This document shows positions 51,096-60,029 of a stretch of DNA of 64,000 nucleotides, one piece after another. The position numbers and the translations under genes were made by a program. Source of the DNA: Limiplasma sp031549415 (GTDB lineage Bacteria; Bacillota; Clostridia; Christensenellales; Aristaeellaceae); NCBI GenBank assembly GCA_031549415.1, contig JAVBPU010000003.1:1-64000 (forward strand), given 5' to 3'. Numbering within the stretch: the first letter of the stretch is position 1; each line of letters starts with the position of its first letter. The notes below the pieces were generated by a model. It was not told where the DNA came from. It saw nothing but the letters and a program-made list of their open reading frames with translations, and searched no databases.

Positions 51096-51755
51096 ATGAC
51101 CTTTCGCGCGCCCATCACCAAGGAGCGGCTCCGGGACCATTTCCGCTACAATTTTTGGAAATATCTGCTGCTGGCCGCCTTGGCGGTGTTTGGCTGGAAC
51201 CTGTTGTTCACCGTCACCCGCTACCGGGTGCCGGAGGAAAGAAAGCTGGATTTCTACGTGGACGGCATTTCGGTTTCTCAGGAGGCCGACGCCGCCATGG
51301 AAGGGTTCATGCGCGGCGTTCACCAGGAGGCCACGCCGGAGATGGAAGAGGTCAGTTATGTTTTGCTGGCCCAGGATGGGCCCTATGGCGACATGCAGCT
51401 CTCCGTCTGGGTGGCCGCGGGCCAGGGGGACCTGTTTCTGCTGCAAAAGCAGCGGTTTGCGCACTTGGCCGCAGGGGGCGCGCTGGTGGATTTGGGCCCC
51501 TTTGTGGAAAGTGGCGCTCTGCCGGTGGCAGGGATGAATTTGGCCGCCGGAAAGGCGCGGAATGAAGCCGATGGCCAGCTGGCCCAGTACGGCATCCCGG
51601 CGGATTCTCTGCAGGGGCTGGGGGCCTGCGGCGCTCTGGTGAAGGGCGGCGTTTTGTGCGTTCGCACGGGCGTTAACGAGGATGCGGCCCTCCGGGCCAT
51701 GGCCTATTTGCTGACCCATGCGCAAGCCCTCCCCAAGGAAGGAGAGACCCCATGA
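51096..51755 (+). CDS. Membrane-anchored protein of unknown function
   Basis: 219 residues. A cytoplasmic basic N-terminus (RAPITKERLRDHFRYNFWKY) precedes one membrane helix (~23-42, LLLAALAVFGWNLLFTV); the rest is probably extracytoplasmic: LDFYVDGISVSQEADAAMEGFM, then a binding-protein-like stretch (YVLLAQDGPYGDMQLSVWVAAGQGDLFLLQ) reminiscent of a degraded solute-binding fold. The ATG follows CAGAGGTGAG. Its stop overlaps the next start (ATGA), so translation is coupled to the GyrI-like protein. Function unknown. Confidence 0.7.
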   Translation: MTFRAPITKERLRDHFRYNFWKYLLLAALAVFGWNLLFTVTRYRVPEERKLDFYVDGISVSQEADAAMEGFMRGVHQEATPEMEEVSYVLLAQDGPYGDMQLSVWVAAGQGDLFLLQKQRFAHLAAGGALVDLGPFVESGALPVAGMNLAAGKARNEADGQLAQYGIPADSLQGLGACGALVKGGVLCVRTGVNEDAALRAMAYLLTHAQALPKEGETP

Positions 51756-52393
51756 GCGAGGCCCTTGATTTCAAAAAGAAGGACAAGGCGCTGTACCAGC
51801 CCGCCACCACCCCGGGCATCATCGACGTGCCTTCCATGCGGTTTTTGATGGTGGACGGCCAGGGGGACCCCAACACGGCCCAGGCCTACGCGGACGCGGT
51901 GGAGGCCCTCTATGGGCTGAGCTATGCCATCAAGATGAGCAAAATGGGCGGACAGCAGCCCGCCGGGTATTTTGACTATGTGGTGCCGCCCCTGGAAGGG
52001 CTGTGGTGGACCCAGGGAGCCATTTATGACGGCGTCACCAACAAGGACAAAAGCCAGTTCTGCTGGACCTCCTTGCTGCGCCAGCCGGAGTTTGTGACGG
52101 CGGAGGTTTTGCAAGAGGCCCAGGCGGCCCTGCGCAAGAAAAAGCCGGGGTTGGATACCTCTTTGGTGCGGCTTGTTGACTTTACGGAGGGCCTTTGCGT
52201 GCAGGTGATGCACCTGGGCCCCTATGACGCGGAACCCGCCACCGTGGCCCAGATGGACGCCTTTGTGGCGGTCCAGGGTTATCACGCCGACTTCTCCGAT
52301 ACCCGCCACCACCATGAAATCTACCTGAGCGACCCGCGAAAGACCGCGCCGGAAAAGCTGAAAACCGTGATCCGCCATCCGGTGCGAAAATAA
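51752..52393 (+). CDS. GyrI-like small-molecule-binding protein
   Basis: 213 residues. Matches the GyrI-like group with the opening KKDKALYQPATTPGIIDVPSMRFLMVDGQGDPN, the YADAVEALYGLSYAIKM helix, PPLEGLWW and a final RHHHEIYLSDPRKTAPEKLKTVIRHPV. These domains bind hydrophobic or cationic small molecules, and some hydrolyse cyclopropanoid toxins. There is no DNA-binding domain. GGAGAG precedes the start, which overlaps the upstream membrane protein gene by four bases. Confidence 0.85.
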   Translation: MSEALDFKKKDKALYQPATTPGIIDVPSMRFLMVDGQGDPNTAQAYADAVEALYGLSYAIKMSKMGGQQPAGYFDYVVPPLEGLWWTQGAIYDGVTNKDKSQFCWTSLLRQPEFVTAEVLQEAQAALRKKKPGLDTSLVRLVDFTEGLCVQVMHLGPYDAEPATVAQMDAFVAVQGYHADFSDTRHHHEIYLSDPRKTAPEKLKTVIRHPVRK

Positions 52394-52504
52394 GTGGAGG
52401 AAATGGGCAGATTGCACCAAAAGGACTGTTTCGCATAATTTTGATTCCATGGGGGAACGCTGGGGGTGGAAGTCGTTCCCATATATGGAAAGGAAGTCGA
52501 TTTT

Positions 52505-52741
52505 ATGTTGCAACAACAATGCTTGCTGTGTGGGCAGGAGCATTCCACCGGGCTGAACGTGATGGGATGCCTGCTCTGTTTTTCTTGTGAAAAGGAACTG
52601 CTGCGAACCACGGCCGCCAGCATCAGCCGCCAAAGACGGGCGAACTTGCTGCGGTTATACGGGGCGCAGCCCAAGGGCAGGGGCGTGACCCCGGCACCCC
52701 ATCAGGGCTACGCCCTGAACCCCTCCTTGAAATGCCGGTAA
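52505..52741 (+). CDS. gin: Anti-sigma-G factor Gin (CsfB)
   Basis: 78 residues; the ATG at 52505 follows AAAGGAAG. The Cys pattern C6-x2-C9 and C25-x2-C28 with TGLNVMGCLLCFSCEKEL matches B. subtilis Gin/CsfB (CxxC, GI, ICxxCE). Gin binds zinc and inhibits sigma-G (and sigma-E) until engulfment, so it marks an endospore former. The gene order here, gin - yaaO-like - tmk, parallels csfB - (xpaC, yaaN) - yaaO - tmk in B. subtilis. Oddly, the last ~25 residues (from GAQPKG onward) are encoded by an intergenic repeat (copy C), so the native tail has been replaced or extended. Confidence 0.85.
   Translation: MLQQQCLLCGQEHSTGLNVMGCLLCFSCEKELLRTTAASISRQRRANLLRLYGAQPKGRGVTPAPHQGYALNPSLKCR
52661..52736 (-). 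repeat. Hairpin repeat, copy C, inside the gin 3' end
   Basis: On the minus strand GGCATTTCAAGGAGGGG, then CAGGGCGTAGCCCTGATGGG and GTGCCGGGG align with copies A (147-193) and B (21090-21148). It supplies the stop codon region of gin. Confidence 0.65.
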
Positions 52742-52787
52742 AGCCGGTCTTTCGGTAACGGGATTCTTTGGCGCATGCCAAGCGTCT

Positions 52788-52813
52788 AAGCCTTGCCAAG
52801 CAGGGCTTTTTTT
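52788..52813 (+). terminator. Terminator of gin
   Basis: AAGCCTTGC - CAA - GCAGGGCTT, nine pairs with one GU, followed by a run of T. Confidence 0.75.
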
Positions 52814-52890
52814 GTTATGCTGTATACTGGTGTGGTATTCAATAGTATGGGTTTCATAAGAATCCCCCTTCCACGCCAAGGAGGCGGCCC

Positions 52891-54303
52891 GTGGAGCGGC
52901 CTATTTACCGAATGCTACAGCAAAGCTCCCGGCGGAGCTCGTTGCATATGCCCGCCACCGGAGGGAAAGCCCCCTTTGGTAGGCCGGACCCATACCGCCT
53001 GGACACCACGGAGCTGCCCGTGACGGATGATTTGTACCGGCCCACCGGGGCCATCGCCCGGGCCCAGGCGCTGGCGGCGGCCAGCAGCGGCGCGGCCCAT
53101 ACGCTGATGCTGCACGGCGGCAGCACGGCGGGCATGCATGCCATGCTGCTGTACTGCTTGCGCCGGGGGGACCGCGTCATCTTGCCCCGCAACTGCCATG
53201 TGAGCGCCCTGCACCTGTGCGCCACGGCAGGCATTCAGCCGGTGTTTGCCGAAGCGGTCCTGGAAGGGGTCAGGCCCCACACCCCCCTTGCGGCCTATGC
53301 CCAGGCCATGGAGCGACACCCCCAGGCCAAGGCGCTGCTGGTGGTCCGGCCGGATTATTATGGCCTGATGCCGGAGCTGGAACCCCTGGTGGCGCTGGCC
53401 CGCAAGAAAGGCCTGTGGCTGCTATGCGACGAGGCCCACGGGGCCACCTATCCCTGGCGGACGGATGTCAAAGGCGCCATCTCCCTGGGGGCGGACATGG
53501 CGGTGCAAAGCGCCCACAAGACGCTGCCCGCACTCACCGCCGGGGCCTGGCTCCATGCCGGGGAAAGGGTGGATGTAAACCGCCTGCGGCGTATCCTGCG
53601 CATGGTGCAAACCAGCAGCCCGTCCTTTTTGACCTTGCTGGCCCTGGATGATGCCCGGGCCTGGATGGACCGTTGGGGAAGGGCAGCCTGCCAGGGCCTT
53701 TTGGCGGCCTTGCAGGATTTTTACGGGAAGGCCCAGGCCCTGGGCTACGCCCCCGGCCAAGGCCCCGCGCCCCCCGGCCATGCCTTTGACCCCCTGCGGC
53801 TGGTGCTGCAGGCCCCCCAGGGCGGGTATGCCCTGGGCCAGGCATTGCAGGACCAAGGCATTGACCTGGAGCTGTGCGACGACCGCTGCATCGTGGGCAT
53901 TGTGCCGCTACGGGGGTATCAGCCGTTGCTGCGCAAGCTGTTGCGGGCTCTTGGACGCATCCCGGCCACGCCTGCGGCAGAGCCCCAGGCCCCTACAGGC
54001 CAGTCCCAGGCCCCTACCGATCACGCCCCGGCCCCTACAGGCCCGCCCTGGCCCCGCCAGTGGCCCGTTCGGCAGACGCCCCTTTGTGAGGCGGCCTTCG
54101 CGCCCTGCCAGGGGATTCCCTTCCCGGAGGCCGTGGGCCGGGTCAGTGCCGCCTGCGTGGGGCTGTACCCGCCGGGCATCGCCCTGTTGACCCCTGGCGA
54201 CCTCATTTCCCAGGACTGGGCGGATTTCCTGGCGGCCCAGGAACCCCGGCGGCTTTTCGGCCTTTCCGAGGACGGGACACTGCTGTGCCTGGCGCAGCGC
54301 TGA
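52891..54303 (+). CDS. Orn/Lys/Arg decarboxylase-fold PLP protein (YaaO-like)
   Basis: 470 residues. The GTG start follows CAAGGAGG. Fold-type I PLP enzyme of the Orn/Lys/Arg decarboxylase major-domain group: HMPATGGK (a variant of the usual PGHK), HGGSTAGMHAMLL, DEAHGATYPW and SAHKTLPALTAG with the Schiff-base Lys. The C-terminal domain contains a 21-residue repeat insertion (QAPTGQS-like, ~365-387) encoded by three 21-bp units at 53984-54046. In Bacillus the homologue yaaO also precedes tmk; its substrate is unsettled, with lysine or arginine decarboxylation usually proposed. Confidence 0.85.
   Translation: MERPIYRMLQQSSRRSSLHMPATGGKAPFGRPDPYRLDTTELPVTDDLYRPTGAIARAQALAAASSGAAHTLMLHGGSTAGMHAMLLYCLRRGDRVILPRNCHVSALHLCATAGIQPVFAEAVLEGVRPHTPLAAYAQAMERHPQAKALLVVRPDYYGLMPELEPLVALARKKGLWLLCDEAHGATYPWRTDVKGAISLGADMAVQSAHKTLPALTAGAWLHAGERVDVNRLRRILRMVQTSSPSFLTLLALDDARAWMDRWGRAACQGLLAALQDFYGKAQALGYAPGQGPAPPGHAFDPLRLVLQAPQGGYALGQALQDQGIDLELCDDRCIVGIVPLRGYQPLLRKLLRALGRIPATPAAEPQAPTGQSQAPTDHAPAPTGPPWPRQWPVRQTPLCEAAFAPCQGIPFPEAVGRVSAACVGLYPPGIALLTPGDLISQDWADFLAAQEPRRLFGLSEDGTLLCLAQR
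53984..54046 (+). repeat. 21-bp coding tandem repeat in the yaaO-like gene
   Basis: Three adjacent 21-base units beginning CCCAGGCCCCTAC, CCCAGGCCCCTAC and CCCCGGCCCCTAC encode QAPTGQS / QAPTDHA / PAPTGPP-type linkers. In-frame and probably variable in copy number. Confidence 0.75.
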
Positions 54304-54348
54304 ATGAAAAACAACAACGGGGATTTTCCCCCTAAAGGAGCATCAAGC

Positions 54349-55647
54349 GTGAACATTCTTCCATACGACGCGGTACTTTTTGACTTGGACGGCACCCTTT
54401 GCAACTCAGAACAGGGGATTTTGGCCTCGGCCCAATACGCCATGGACCAGCTGGGCCTGACCATCCCGGAGGGCACCGATATGCGCTCCATGATTGGCCC
54501 GCCCCTGCGGGACACCTTCGAGGGCCTCCTGCAACTCCCCCGGGAGCAGGCGGACGCGGTGATGGAGGTGTACCGCACGTATTTCCTCCGGGAAGGGATG
54601 TTCAAATGCACGCTGTATCCGCACATCCGCTCCATTTTGCAGATGCTGCGGCAGGGGGGCGCGTACCTGGCCCTGGCCACCAGCAAGCCGGTAAAGCCCA
54701 CCATGGCGCTGCTGGAGCACTTTGCCCTGGCCCATTATTTTGACAAAATCGTGGCCACCAGCGACGATGAGGACCCGGCCGACAAGGCGGAGCTGATCCG
54801 CCGGGCGCTGCCGGACAAGTTTAAGCGGGCCGCCATGGTGGGAGACCGCTGCTTTGACATGGAGGGCGCGGTAAACAACCGCATTGATGGCATTGGCGCG
54901 GGCTATGGCTTTGGCAGCGACGAGGAGCTGCGGGACGCCGGGGCGGAGCACATCGTGCCGGATACCGAGGCGCTGCGGGCGCTGCTCTGCCAGGGGGCGG
55001 AGATCCCCCGGGGCTTCTTCCTCACCGTGGAAGGCCCGGACGGCAGCGGCAAAACCACCCAGGTGGACCTGCTGGAAAAGAACCTGCGGGAGTACGGGTT
55101 CAGCGTGCTGCGCACCCGGGAGCCGGGGGGCTGCGACATCAGCGAGGACATCCGCCACATCATTTTGGACACAAAGAACATGGAGATGTGCGCCGCCTGC
55201 GAGGCCCTGCTGTACGCGGCGGCCCGGGCCCAGCATGTGGAGCAGGTGATCCGCCCGGCGGTGGAGACCGGCATGCTGGTGCTCTGCGACCGCTTTGTGG
55301 ACAGCTCTATCGCCTACCAGGGCGGTGGGCGGGAGCTGGGCCTGGAAACCGTGCAGCAGATCAACGCCCCCGCCGTGGCGGACATGACCCCGGACGCCAC
55401 CCTCTACCTGGACATTGAGCCCCAGGTGGGGCTGGAACGCCGCCTGGGGGCCACCGCCCCGGACCGGCTGGAGCTGGAAGCCTTGGATTTTCACGAGCGG
55501 GTGCATAAAACCTATGAGCGGCTCATCCATGACAACAAGAAGCGCTACCTGATCATCAACGCGGACCAGTCGGTGGCGGAGGTGGCCAAGGACGCCCTCC
55601 TGGCGGTGCTGGGCCGTTTGGAGCCGGAGAGGAAGCAGGAGGCATAA
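54349..55647 (+). CDS. tmk: HAD phosphatase - thymidylate kinase fusion
   Basis: 432 residues; the GTG at 54349 is eight bases after AAAGGAG and is preferred to an ATG at 54304. Residues ~1-215 are a HAD-superfamily phosphatase of the PGP/5'-nucleotidase type: DLDGTLCNS (Asp12, Asp14), ATSKP and GDRCFDMEGA. Residues ~220-432 are thymidylate kinase: P-loop GPDGSGKTTQ near 229-238, REPGG, DRFVDSSIAYQG and a C-terminal NADQS strand. Tmk makes dTDP from dTMP. The gene lies after the yaaO-like gene as in Bacillus. The fused phosphatase may act on a related nucleotide, as a house-cleaning or balancing activity; this is inference. Confidence 0.9.
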   Translation: MNILPYDAVLFDLDGTLCNSEQGILASAQYAMDQLGLTIPEGTDMRSMIGPPLRDTFEGLLQLPREQADAVMEVYRTYFLREGMFKCTLYPHIRSILQMLRQGGAYLALATSKPVKPTMALLEHFALAHYFDKIVATSDDEDPADKAELIRRALPDKFKRAAMVGDRCFDMEGAVNNRIDGIGAGYGFGSDEELRDAGAEHIVPDTEALRALLCQGAEIPRGFFLTVEGPDGSGKTTQVDLLEKNLREYGFSVLRTREPGGCDISEDIRHIILDTKNMEMCAACEALLYAAARAQHVEQVIRPAVETGMLVLCDRFVDSSIAYQGGGRELGLETVQQINAPAVADMTPDATLYLDIEPQVGLERRLGATAPDRLELEALDFHERVHKTYERLIHDNKKRYLIINADQSVAEVAKDALLAVLGRLEPERKQEA

Positions 55648-55649
55648 GG

Positions 55650-56765
55650 GTGGAGCGCATTGTGGTGGGGATGTCCGGCGGGGTGGATTCCTCCGTGGCG
55701 GCGCTGCTACTTACGCGGCAGGGCTATGACGTGGTGGGGGTGTTCATGAAGAACTGGGACGAGCAGGACCCGGACGGGGCCTGCGCCGCCACCCAGGACT
55801 GGCGGGATGTGCAGGCGGTTTGCGATACCATTGGCATCCCTTATTATGCGGTGAATTTTGAAAAGGAATACCAGCAGCGGGTCTTTGCGTATTTTCTGGA
55901 GGAGTACCAAAAGGGCCGGACCCCCAACCCGGATGTGCTGTGCAACCGGGAGATCAAGTTCAAGGCGTTTTTGGACTTTGCCCTGCAGCTGGGCGCGGAA
56001 AAAATGGCCACCGGGCATTTTGTGCGGACCGGGCGCTTGGGTGGCCACACAGTGCTGCAAAAGGGGGCGGACGGCAGCAAGGACCAAAGCTACTTCCTGT
56101 ACATGCTGGGGGAAAGGCAATTGGAGCGGGCCCTGTTCCCGGTGGGGGACATGACCAAGGCCCAGGTCCGGGCCCTGGCGCTGGAGGCGGGCCTGCCCGT
56201 CAGCCAGAAGAAGGATTCCACCGGGGTCTGCTTCATTGGCGAGCGGAACTTCCGCCAGTTCCTGCGGCAGTACCTGCCCCTGCAGGCCGGGGAGATGCAA
56301 ACCGAGGACGGAAAGAAGGTGGGGGAGCACATAGGCCTGGCCTACTACACCCTGGGCCAGCGCCGGGGCCTGGGCATTGGTGGTGGCGGCGATGGCCGCA
56401 GCTGGTTCGTGACCGGGAAGGACCTTCGGCGCAACGTGCTGCTGGTGGCCCAGGGGGAGGACCACCCGGCCCTGTACAGCCGCTATGTGCGGGCCTCCCA
56501 GCCCACCTGGGTCAGCGGCGTCCCCCCGGCGGCGGAGGGCGTGGCTTTCCGGGCCGCCTGCAAGTTCCGCTACCGCCAGCAGGACCAGCCCGTCTGGGCG
56601 GTGTGCCTGGGCCAGGAGGTCTATATCAAGGCCGACGACAACCAGCGGGCGGTGACCCCGGGCCAAAGCGCGGTGCTGTACCAGGGGGATGTGTGCCTGG
56701 GTGGGGCCATCGCCGAGGAAGCGGCCATGGAAGCCTTCCCGGAAATACAAGGGGTTTTCTCCTGA
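55650..56765 (+). CDS. mnmA: tRNA-specific 2-thiouridylase MnmA
   Basis: 371 residues. The GTG start follows AGGAGG located in the end of the tmk gene, two bases after its stop. PP-loop ATP site GMSGGVDSS near residue 8, catalytic Cys in NPDVLCNREIKF, second Cys in GVCFIGERNF, and KDQSYFLYML are all present, with the usual C-terminal beta-barrel. It adds the 2-thio group to the wobble uridine of tRNA for Lys, Glu and Gln, using sulfur from a cysteine desulfurase not encoded here. Confidence 0.96.
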   Translation: MERIVVGMSGGVDSSVAALLLTRQGYDVVGVFMKNWDEQDPDGACAATQDWRDVQAVCDTIGIPYYAVNFEKEYQQRVFAYFLEEYQKGRTPNPDVLCNREIKFKAFLDFALQLGAEKMATGHFVRTGRLGGHTVLQKGADGSKDQSYFLYMLGERQLERALFPVGDMTKAQVRALALEAGLPVSQKKDSTGVCFIGERNFRQFLRQYLPLQAGEMQTEDGKKVGEHIGLAYYTLGQRRGLGIGGGGDGRSWFVTGKDLRRNVLLVAQGEDHPALYSRYVRASQPTWVSGVPPAAEGVAFRAACKFRYRQQDQPVWAVCLGQEVYIKADDNQRAVTPGQSAVLYQGDVCLGGAIAEEAAMEAFPEIQGVFS

Positions 56766-56815
56766 AAAGGGATTGGGAATAGGCAGAAATATTTACACGA
56801 AAGGAAGTTTTCATC

Positions 56816-58486
56816 ATGGATTCATTGCTATTGATCATTGTCGGCGCGGCGCTTGTGGCGCTGGTCCTCGCTATTATTTTCGTCATTCGTTGCTACAAGG
56901 TCGCGCCTGTGGACAAAGCGCTGATCATCACCGGCGGCAGACGCCCCAAGATCAAAGTGGGCGGCGGCGCTTTCGTGATCCCCTATATCCGGCGGGCGGC
57001 CTTTTTTGACCTGTGCATGATCACCATCGAAGCCTCCGGAGACGAAATCAAAACCGTGACCGGGGTTCCCATCGTGGTGAACTGGACCGCGCAAATCCGC
57101 CCCAACTCCGAGGAAACGGTCAAGCTGCTCAACGCGGCCCGAAGCTTCTTTGAGCGCGGCGGCGACGGCATCCGCAAGGACATCAAGCTGACGCTGGACG
57201 GCGGCGTGCGCGAAGTGGTGGCCGAGCTGACCCCGGAAGAGGTGCTCATCAAAAAGGACGCCTTTAGCACGAAGGTGAAAAGCTCCGTGGCCGAGGAAAT
57301 GGACAATATGGGCTTTGTGCTGGTGTCCCTGAACATTCAGGACGTTACGGACGAAGGCGGCTATTACAACAACATGGCGGCCAAGGACATGGAGTTCCGT
57401 CGCCGGGAGGCCGCCAACGTCACCGCCGAAGCGGAGCAGGCCATTCAGCAAAAGCGGGCGGAAGCGGACCAGGCCATTCGCCAGAAGAAGGCCGAGGCCG
57501 ACCAGCAAGCCCAGGAGACCGAGCTAGGCGCCCAGCTGGCGGTGGCTGAAAGGCAACGCCAAAACGCGCTGCGCATGGCGGAAATGAAAATTGAAACCGA
57601 CAAGGCCCAGGCCGACGCCAACATCGCGGGCCAGCTGCAGTCCACCACCCGGCAAAGGGAGCTGGCGGTGGAGGAGGGCCAAATCGAGGTGCGCCGCCAG
57701 GAGCAGGCCAATCTGGCCGCCCAAAAGGAAGCGGAAGTGATCGCCACCAAGGCCGAGGCGGAGAAAAAGCGGCGGGAAATTGAAGTGGACGCGGATGCCA
57801 AGGTCATCGAACGGCAAGCCGACGCCAAGGCCGCCGCCGTAAAAATGGAGGCCCAGGGCCAGGCCGACGCCGTGAAGCTGAAAGCCAGCGGCGACGCCGA
57901 CGCCCTGAAATTCCAGGCCAACGCCGAGGCGGAAGCCGTGAAAGCCAAAGCGGCCGCCGAGGCCCTGGGCCTGAAGGCCACCGCCGCCGCCGAAGCGGAG
58001 CAGATTGCCCTAAAGGGCAAGGCGGAAGCGGACGTCCGTCGTCAAATGGGCGAGGCGGAGGCCGAGGCGGTGAGGGCCAAAGCCCTGGCCGAGGCGGAGG
58101 GCGAAAAGGCCTTGGCGGATGCCCGCGCCGCCAACAATGAGGTCAACTTCAAAATTGCCAAGCTGGAGATTGAGACCAAAGCCAGGGTGGAGGTAGCCAC
58201 GGCCACGGCCACCATCATGGCTGAGATCGGTAAAAACGCTCGCTTTGTGAACTTTGGCGGCGGCACCGTGGATGGAAAGGGCAATGTGCTCTTTGACACC
58301 CTGGGCGGCGTGCCCGCCCTGCTGGAAAAGCTGGACATTACCAACCAGGCCGTTACGGATGGAACGGGCTTTAACGAAACCCTGAAAGCCGCCGTGGCCG
58401 CCGTGGTGGAGCCCCTGGGCGTGCTGGCCAAGCAAGCCCCTGCCAGCGGGGACGCTCTGCCGGAAGGAACCGTGAAAGACCAGTAG
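56816..58486 (+). CDS. Flotillin-like SPFH protein
   Basis: 556 residues. An N-terminal membrane hairpin/helix (residues 4-25) is followed by an SPFH domain (~30-195; PVDKALIITGGRRPKIKVGGGAFVIPYIRR) and a long Ala/Glu/Lys coiled coil (~195-465, with many EAEA and KAEAD repeats). The C-terminal part (FGGGTVDGKGNVLFDTLGGVPALLEKL) is typical of FloT/YqiK flotillins. Flotillins organise membrane microdomains and affect membrane fluidity and signalling. AAAGGAAG precedes the ATG. It stands 50 bases after mnmA. A second SPFH protein lies at 19937. Confidence 0.92.
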   Translation: MDSLLLIIVGAALVALVLAIIFVIRCYKVAPVDKALIITGGRRPKIKVGGGAFVIPYIRRAAFFDLCMITIEASGDEIKTVTGVPIVVNWTAQIRPNSEETVKLLNAARSFFERGGDGIRKDIKLTLDGGVREVVAELTPEEVLIKKDAFSTKVKSSVAEEMDNMGFVLVSLNIQDVTDEGGYYNNMAAKDMEFRRREAANVTAEAEQAIQQKRAEADQAIRQKKAEADQQAQETELGAQLAVAERQRQNALRMAEMKIETDKAQADANIAGQLQSTTRQRELAVEEGQIEVRRQEQANLAAQKEAEVIATKAEAEKKRREIEVDADAKVIERQADAKAAAVKMEAQGQADAVKLKASGDADALKFQANAEAEAVKAKAAAEALGLKATAAAEAEQIALKGKAEADVRRQMGEAEAEAVRAKALAEAEGEKALADARAANNEVNFKIAKLEIETKARVEVATATATIMAEIGKNARFVNFGGGTVDGKGNVLFDTLGGVPALLEKLDITNQAVTDGTGFNETLKAAVAAVVEPLGVLAKQAPASGDALPEGTVKDQ

Positions 58487-58582
58487 ACTGGTGGCATTTT
58501 TGCCAAATGTGACAAGGTATATAAATAGGCTGGAAATACATGCCAAAATACAATCCAAATACAAGAAAAAGCGGAAAATAGC

Positions 58583-58612
58583 TTGCATCAAGGGCCGGGC
58601 TACCGATATAAT
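58583..58612 (+). promoter_or_regulatory. Promoter of the liv operon
   Basis: TTGCAT (58583-58588), 18-base spacer, TATAAT (58607-58612), giving a ~55-base leader to livJ. Confidence 0.6.
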
Positions 58613-58673
58613 AAGCCAAGCATTTTTTTGCAAATGGATGCGAAAAGAGCCAAAGAAAGAGGAGGAGACGAGG

Positions 58674-59804
58674 ATGAAAAAATTTGTAGCCACACTGTTG
58701 ACCCTGCTGATGGCGGTCAGCTTCATTCTGCCTGCGATGGCGGACGATACCATCAAAATCGGCGGCATTGGATGCCTCACCGGCCCCTATGCCATGTATG
58801 GCATCGGCGTGCGCAACGGCATCGACCTGTACATGGCCGAGCTGAACGCCGCTGGCGGCATTGACGGCAAGCTGATCGAGATGGTTTGGGAGGACGACGA
58901 GGGCGACCCCGCCAAGGCCACCAACGCGTATAACAAGCTGGTGCAAAATGACGGCGTGGTAGCCATTCTGGGCTCCGTGCTCACCGGCGCCACCGACGCC
59001 GTGGCCGATTACGCCTCCGAGGACGGCATCCCCATGATCACCGCCTCCGCCACGGCCTACTACATCACCACGGACCGGCCCAACGTGTTCCGCACCTGCT
59101 TCCTGGACCCCTTCCAGGGCATCTCCATGGCCAACTTCGCCAAGGATGAGTTTGGCGCCACCAAGCTGGCCGTGCTGTATGAAAACGGCAACGAGTACTC
59201 CACCGGATTGAAGGACAAGTTTGTGGAGCAGGCGGGCCTCAACGGCCAGGAAGTGCTGGCTGTGGAAGCCACCGCCGCCAAGGACGTGGACTTTAAGGCC
59301 CAGCTGACCAAGATCAAGGAAGCCGCCCCGGAAGTGGTGTTCCTGCCCTACTACGGCCCGGAAGCCGCCCTCATCATGACCCAGGCCAAGGAACTGGGCC
59401 TGGATGTGAAGTTCATCGGCGCGGACGGCATCTCCAGCATCGTGGATTCCATCAGCGACAAGAGCCTGCTGACTAACATGTACTACTCCGACCATTTCAG
59501 CAACTCCGCGGACAGCGAGATGGTGAAGTCCTTCCTCACCGGCTACCAGGAGAAGTATGGCGAAATGCCCAGCATCTCCTTCTCCGCCACCGGCTATGAC
59601 GCGGCCCTGGTGCTCTGCGAAGCCATCAAGACCGCCCTTTCTACCGAGTATGAGCCTGTGATCGCCGCCATCAAGGCCACCAACGTGGAAGGCGTGTCCG
59701 GCGTGATCACCTTTGACGATCACAACGACCCCATCAAGAGCGCCTTCATCCTGACCTTTGACGTGGAAGGCAACCAGGTCTTTGTGAAGCAACAGAACCC
59801 GTAA
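58674..59804 (+). CDS. livJ: Branched-chain amino-acid-type ABC transporter binding protein (LivJ-like)
   Basis: 376 residues; the ATG at 58674 follows GGAGGAGACGAGG. Signal peptide MKKFVATLLTLLMAV ending PAMAD, without a lipobox. The mature N-terminus TIKIGGIGCLTGPYAMYG and GIDLYMAELNAAGGIDGKLIE are diagnostic of Leu/Ile/Val-binding proteins (PBP fold I), with the ASATAYY and SFSATGYDAALVL segments following. Probably binds branched-chain amino acids, though related proteins bind amides or urea. First gene of the livJ-H-MG-F cluster. Confidence 0.9.
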   Translation: MKKFVATLLTLLMAVSFILPAMADDTIKIGGIGCLTGPYAMYGIGVRNGIDLYMAELNAAGGIDGKLIEMVWEDDEGDPAKATNAYNKLVQNDGVVAILGSVLTGATDAVADYASEDGIPMITASATAYYITTDRPNVFRTCFLDPFQGISMANFAKDEFGATKLAVLYENGNEYSTGLKDKFVEQAGLNGQEVLAVEATAAKDVDFKAQLTKIKEAAPEVVFLPYYGPEAALIMTQAKELGLDVKFIGADGISSIVDSISDKSLLTNMYYSDHFSNSADSEMVKSFLTGYQEKYGEMPSISFSATGYDAALVLCEAIKTALSTEYEPVIAAIKATNVEGVSGVITFDDHNDPIKSAFILTFDVEGNQVFVKQQNP

Positions 59805-59878
59805 GCCCCACATCTGAAAGAGAGAGGCGGCAGGGGACGGGGAATGGCCTGCATCCGCTAAGCCCTCCTTCGGGTGGT

Positions 59879-59902
59879 TTGGAGGGGCCTTGGCCCCTCC
59901 AA
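59879..59902 (+). repeat. Intercistronic hairpin 1 after livJ
   Basis: TTGGAGGGGCC - TT - GGCCCCTCCAA, a perfect 11-bp stem with no T tract. Confidence 0.7.
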
Positions 59903-59975
59903 GTGCATGCGTATCGACCGGGTTTCCCGGCCTGGCGGGGTGTTTTCGCGCCAGCGGAAACGGGTCCCGTACACT

Positions 59976-60004
59976 CACGGAAGTGGGCAGCGCCCACTTC
60001 CGTG
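59976..60004 (+). repeat. Intercistronic hairpin 2 after livJ
   Basis: CACGGAAGTGGGC - AGC - GCCCACTTCCGTG, a perfect 13-bp stem. Confidence 0.75.
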
Positions 60005-60029
60005 AAAGGCGTAGCCGAAGGCTCTCTCT

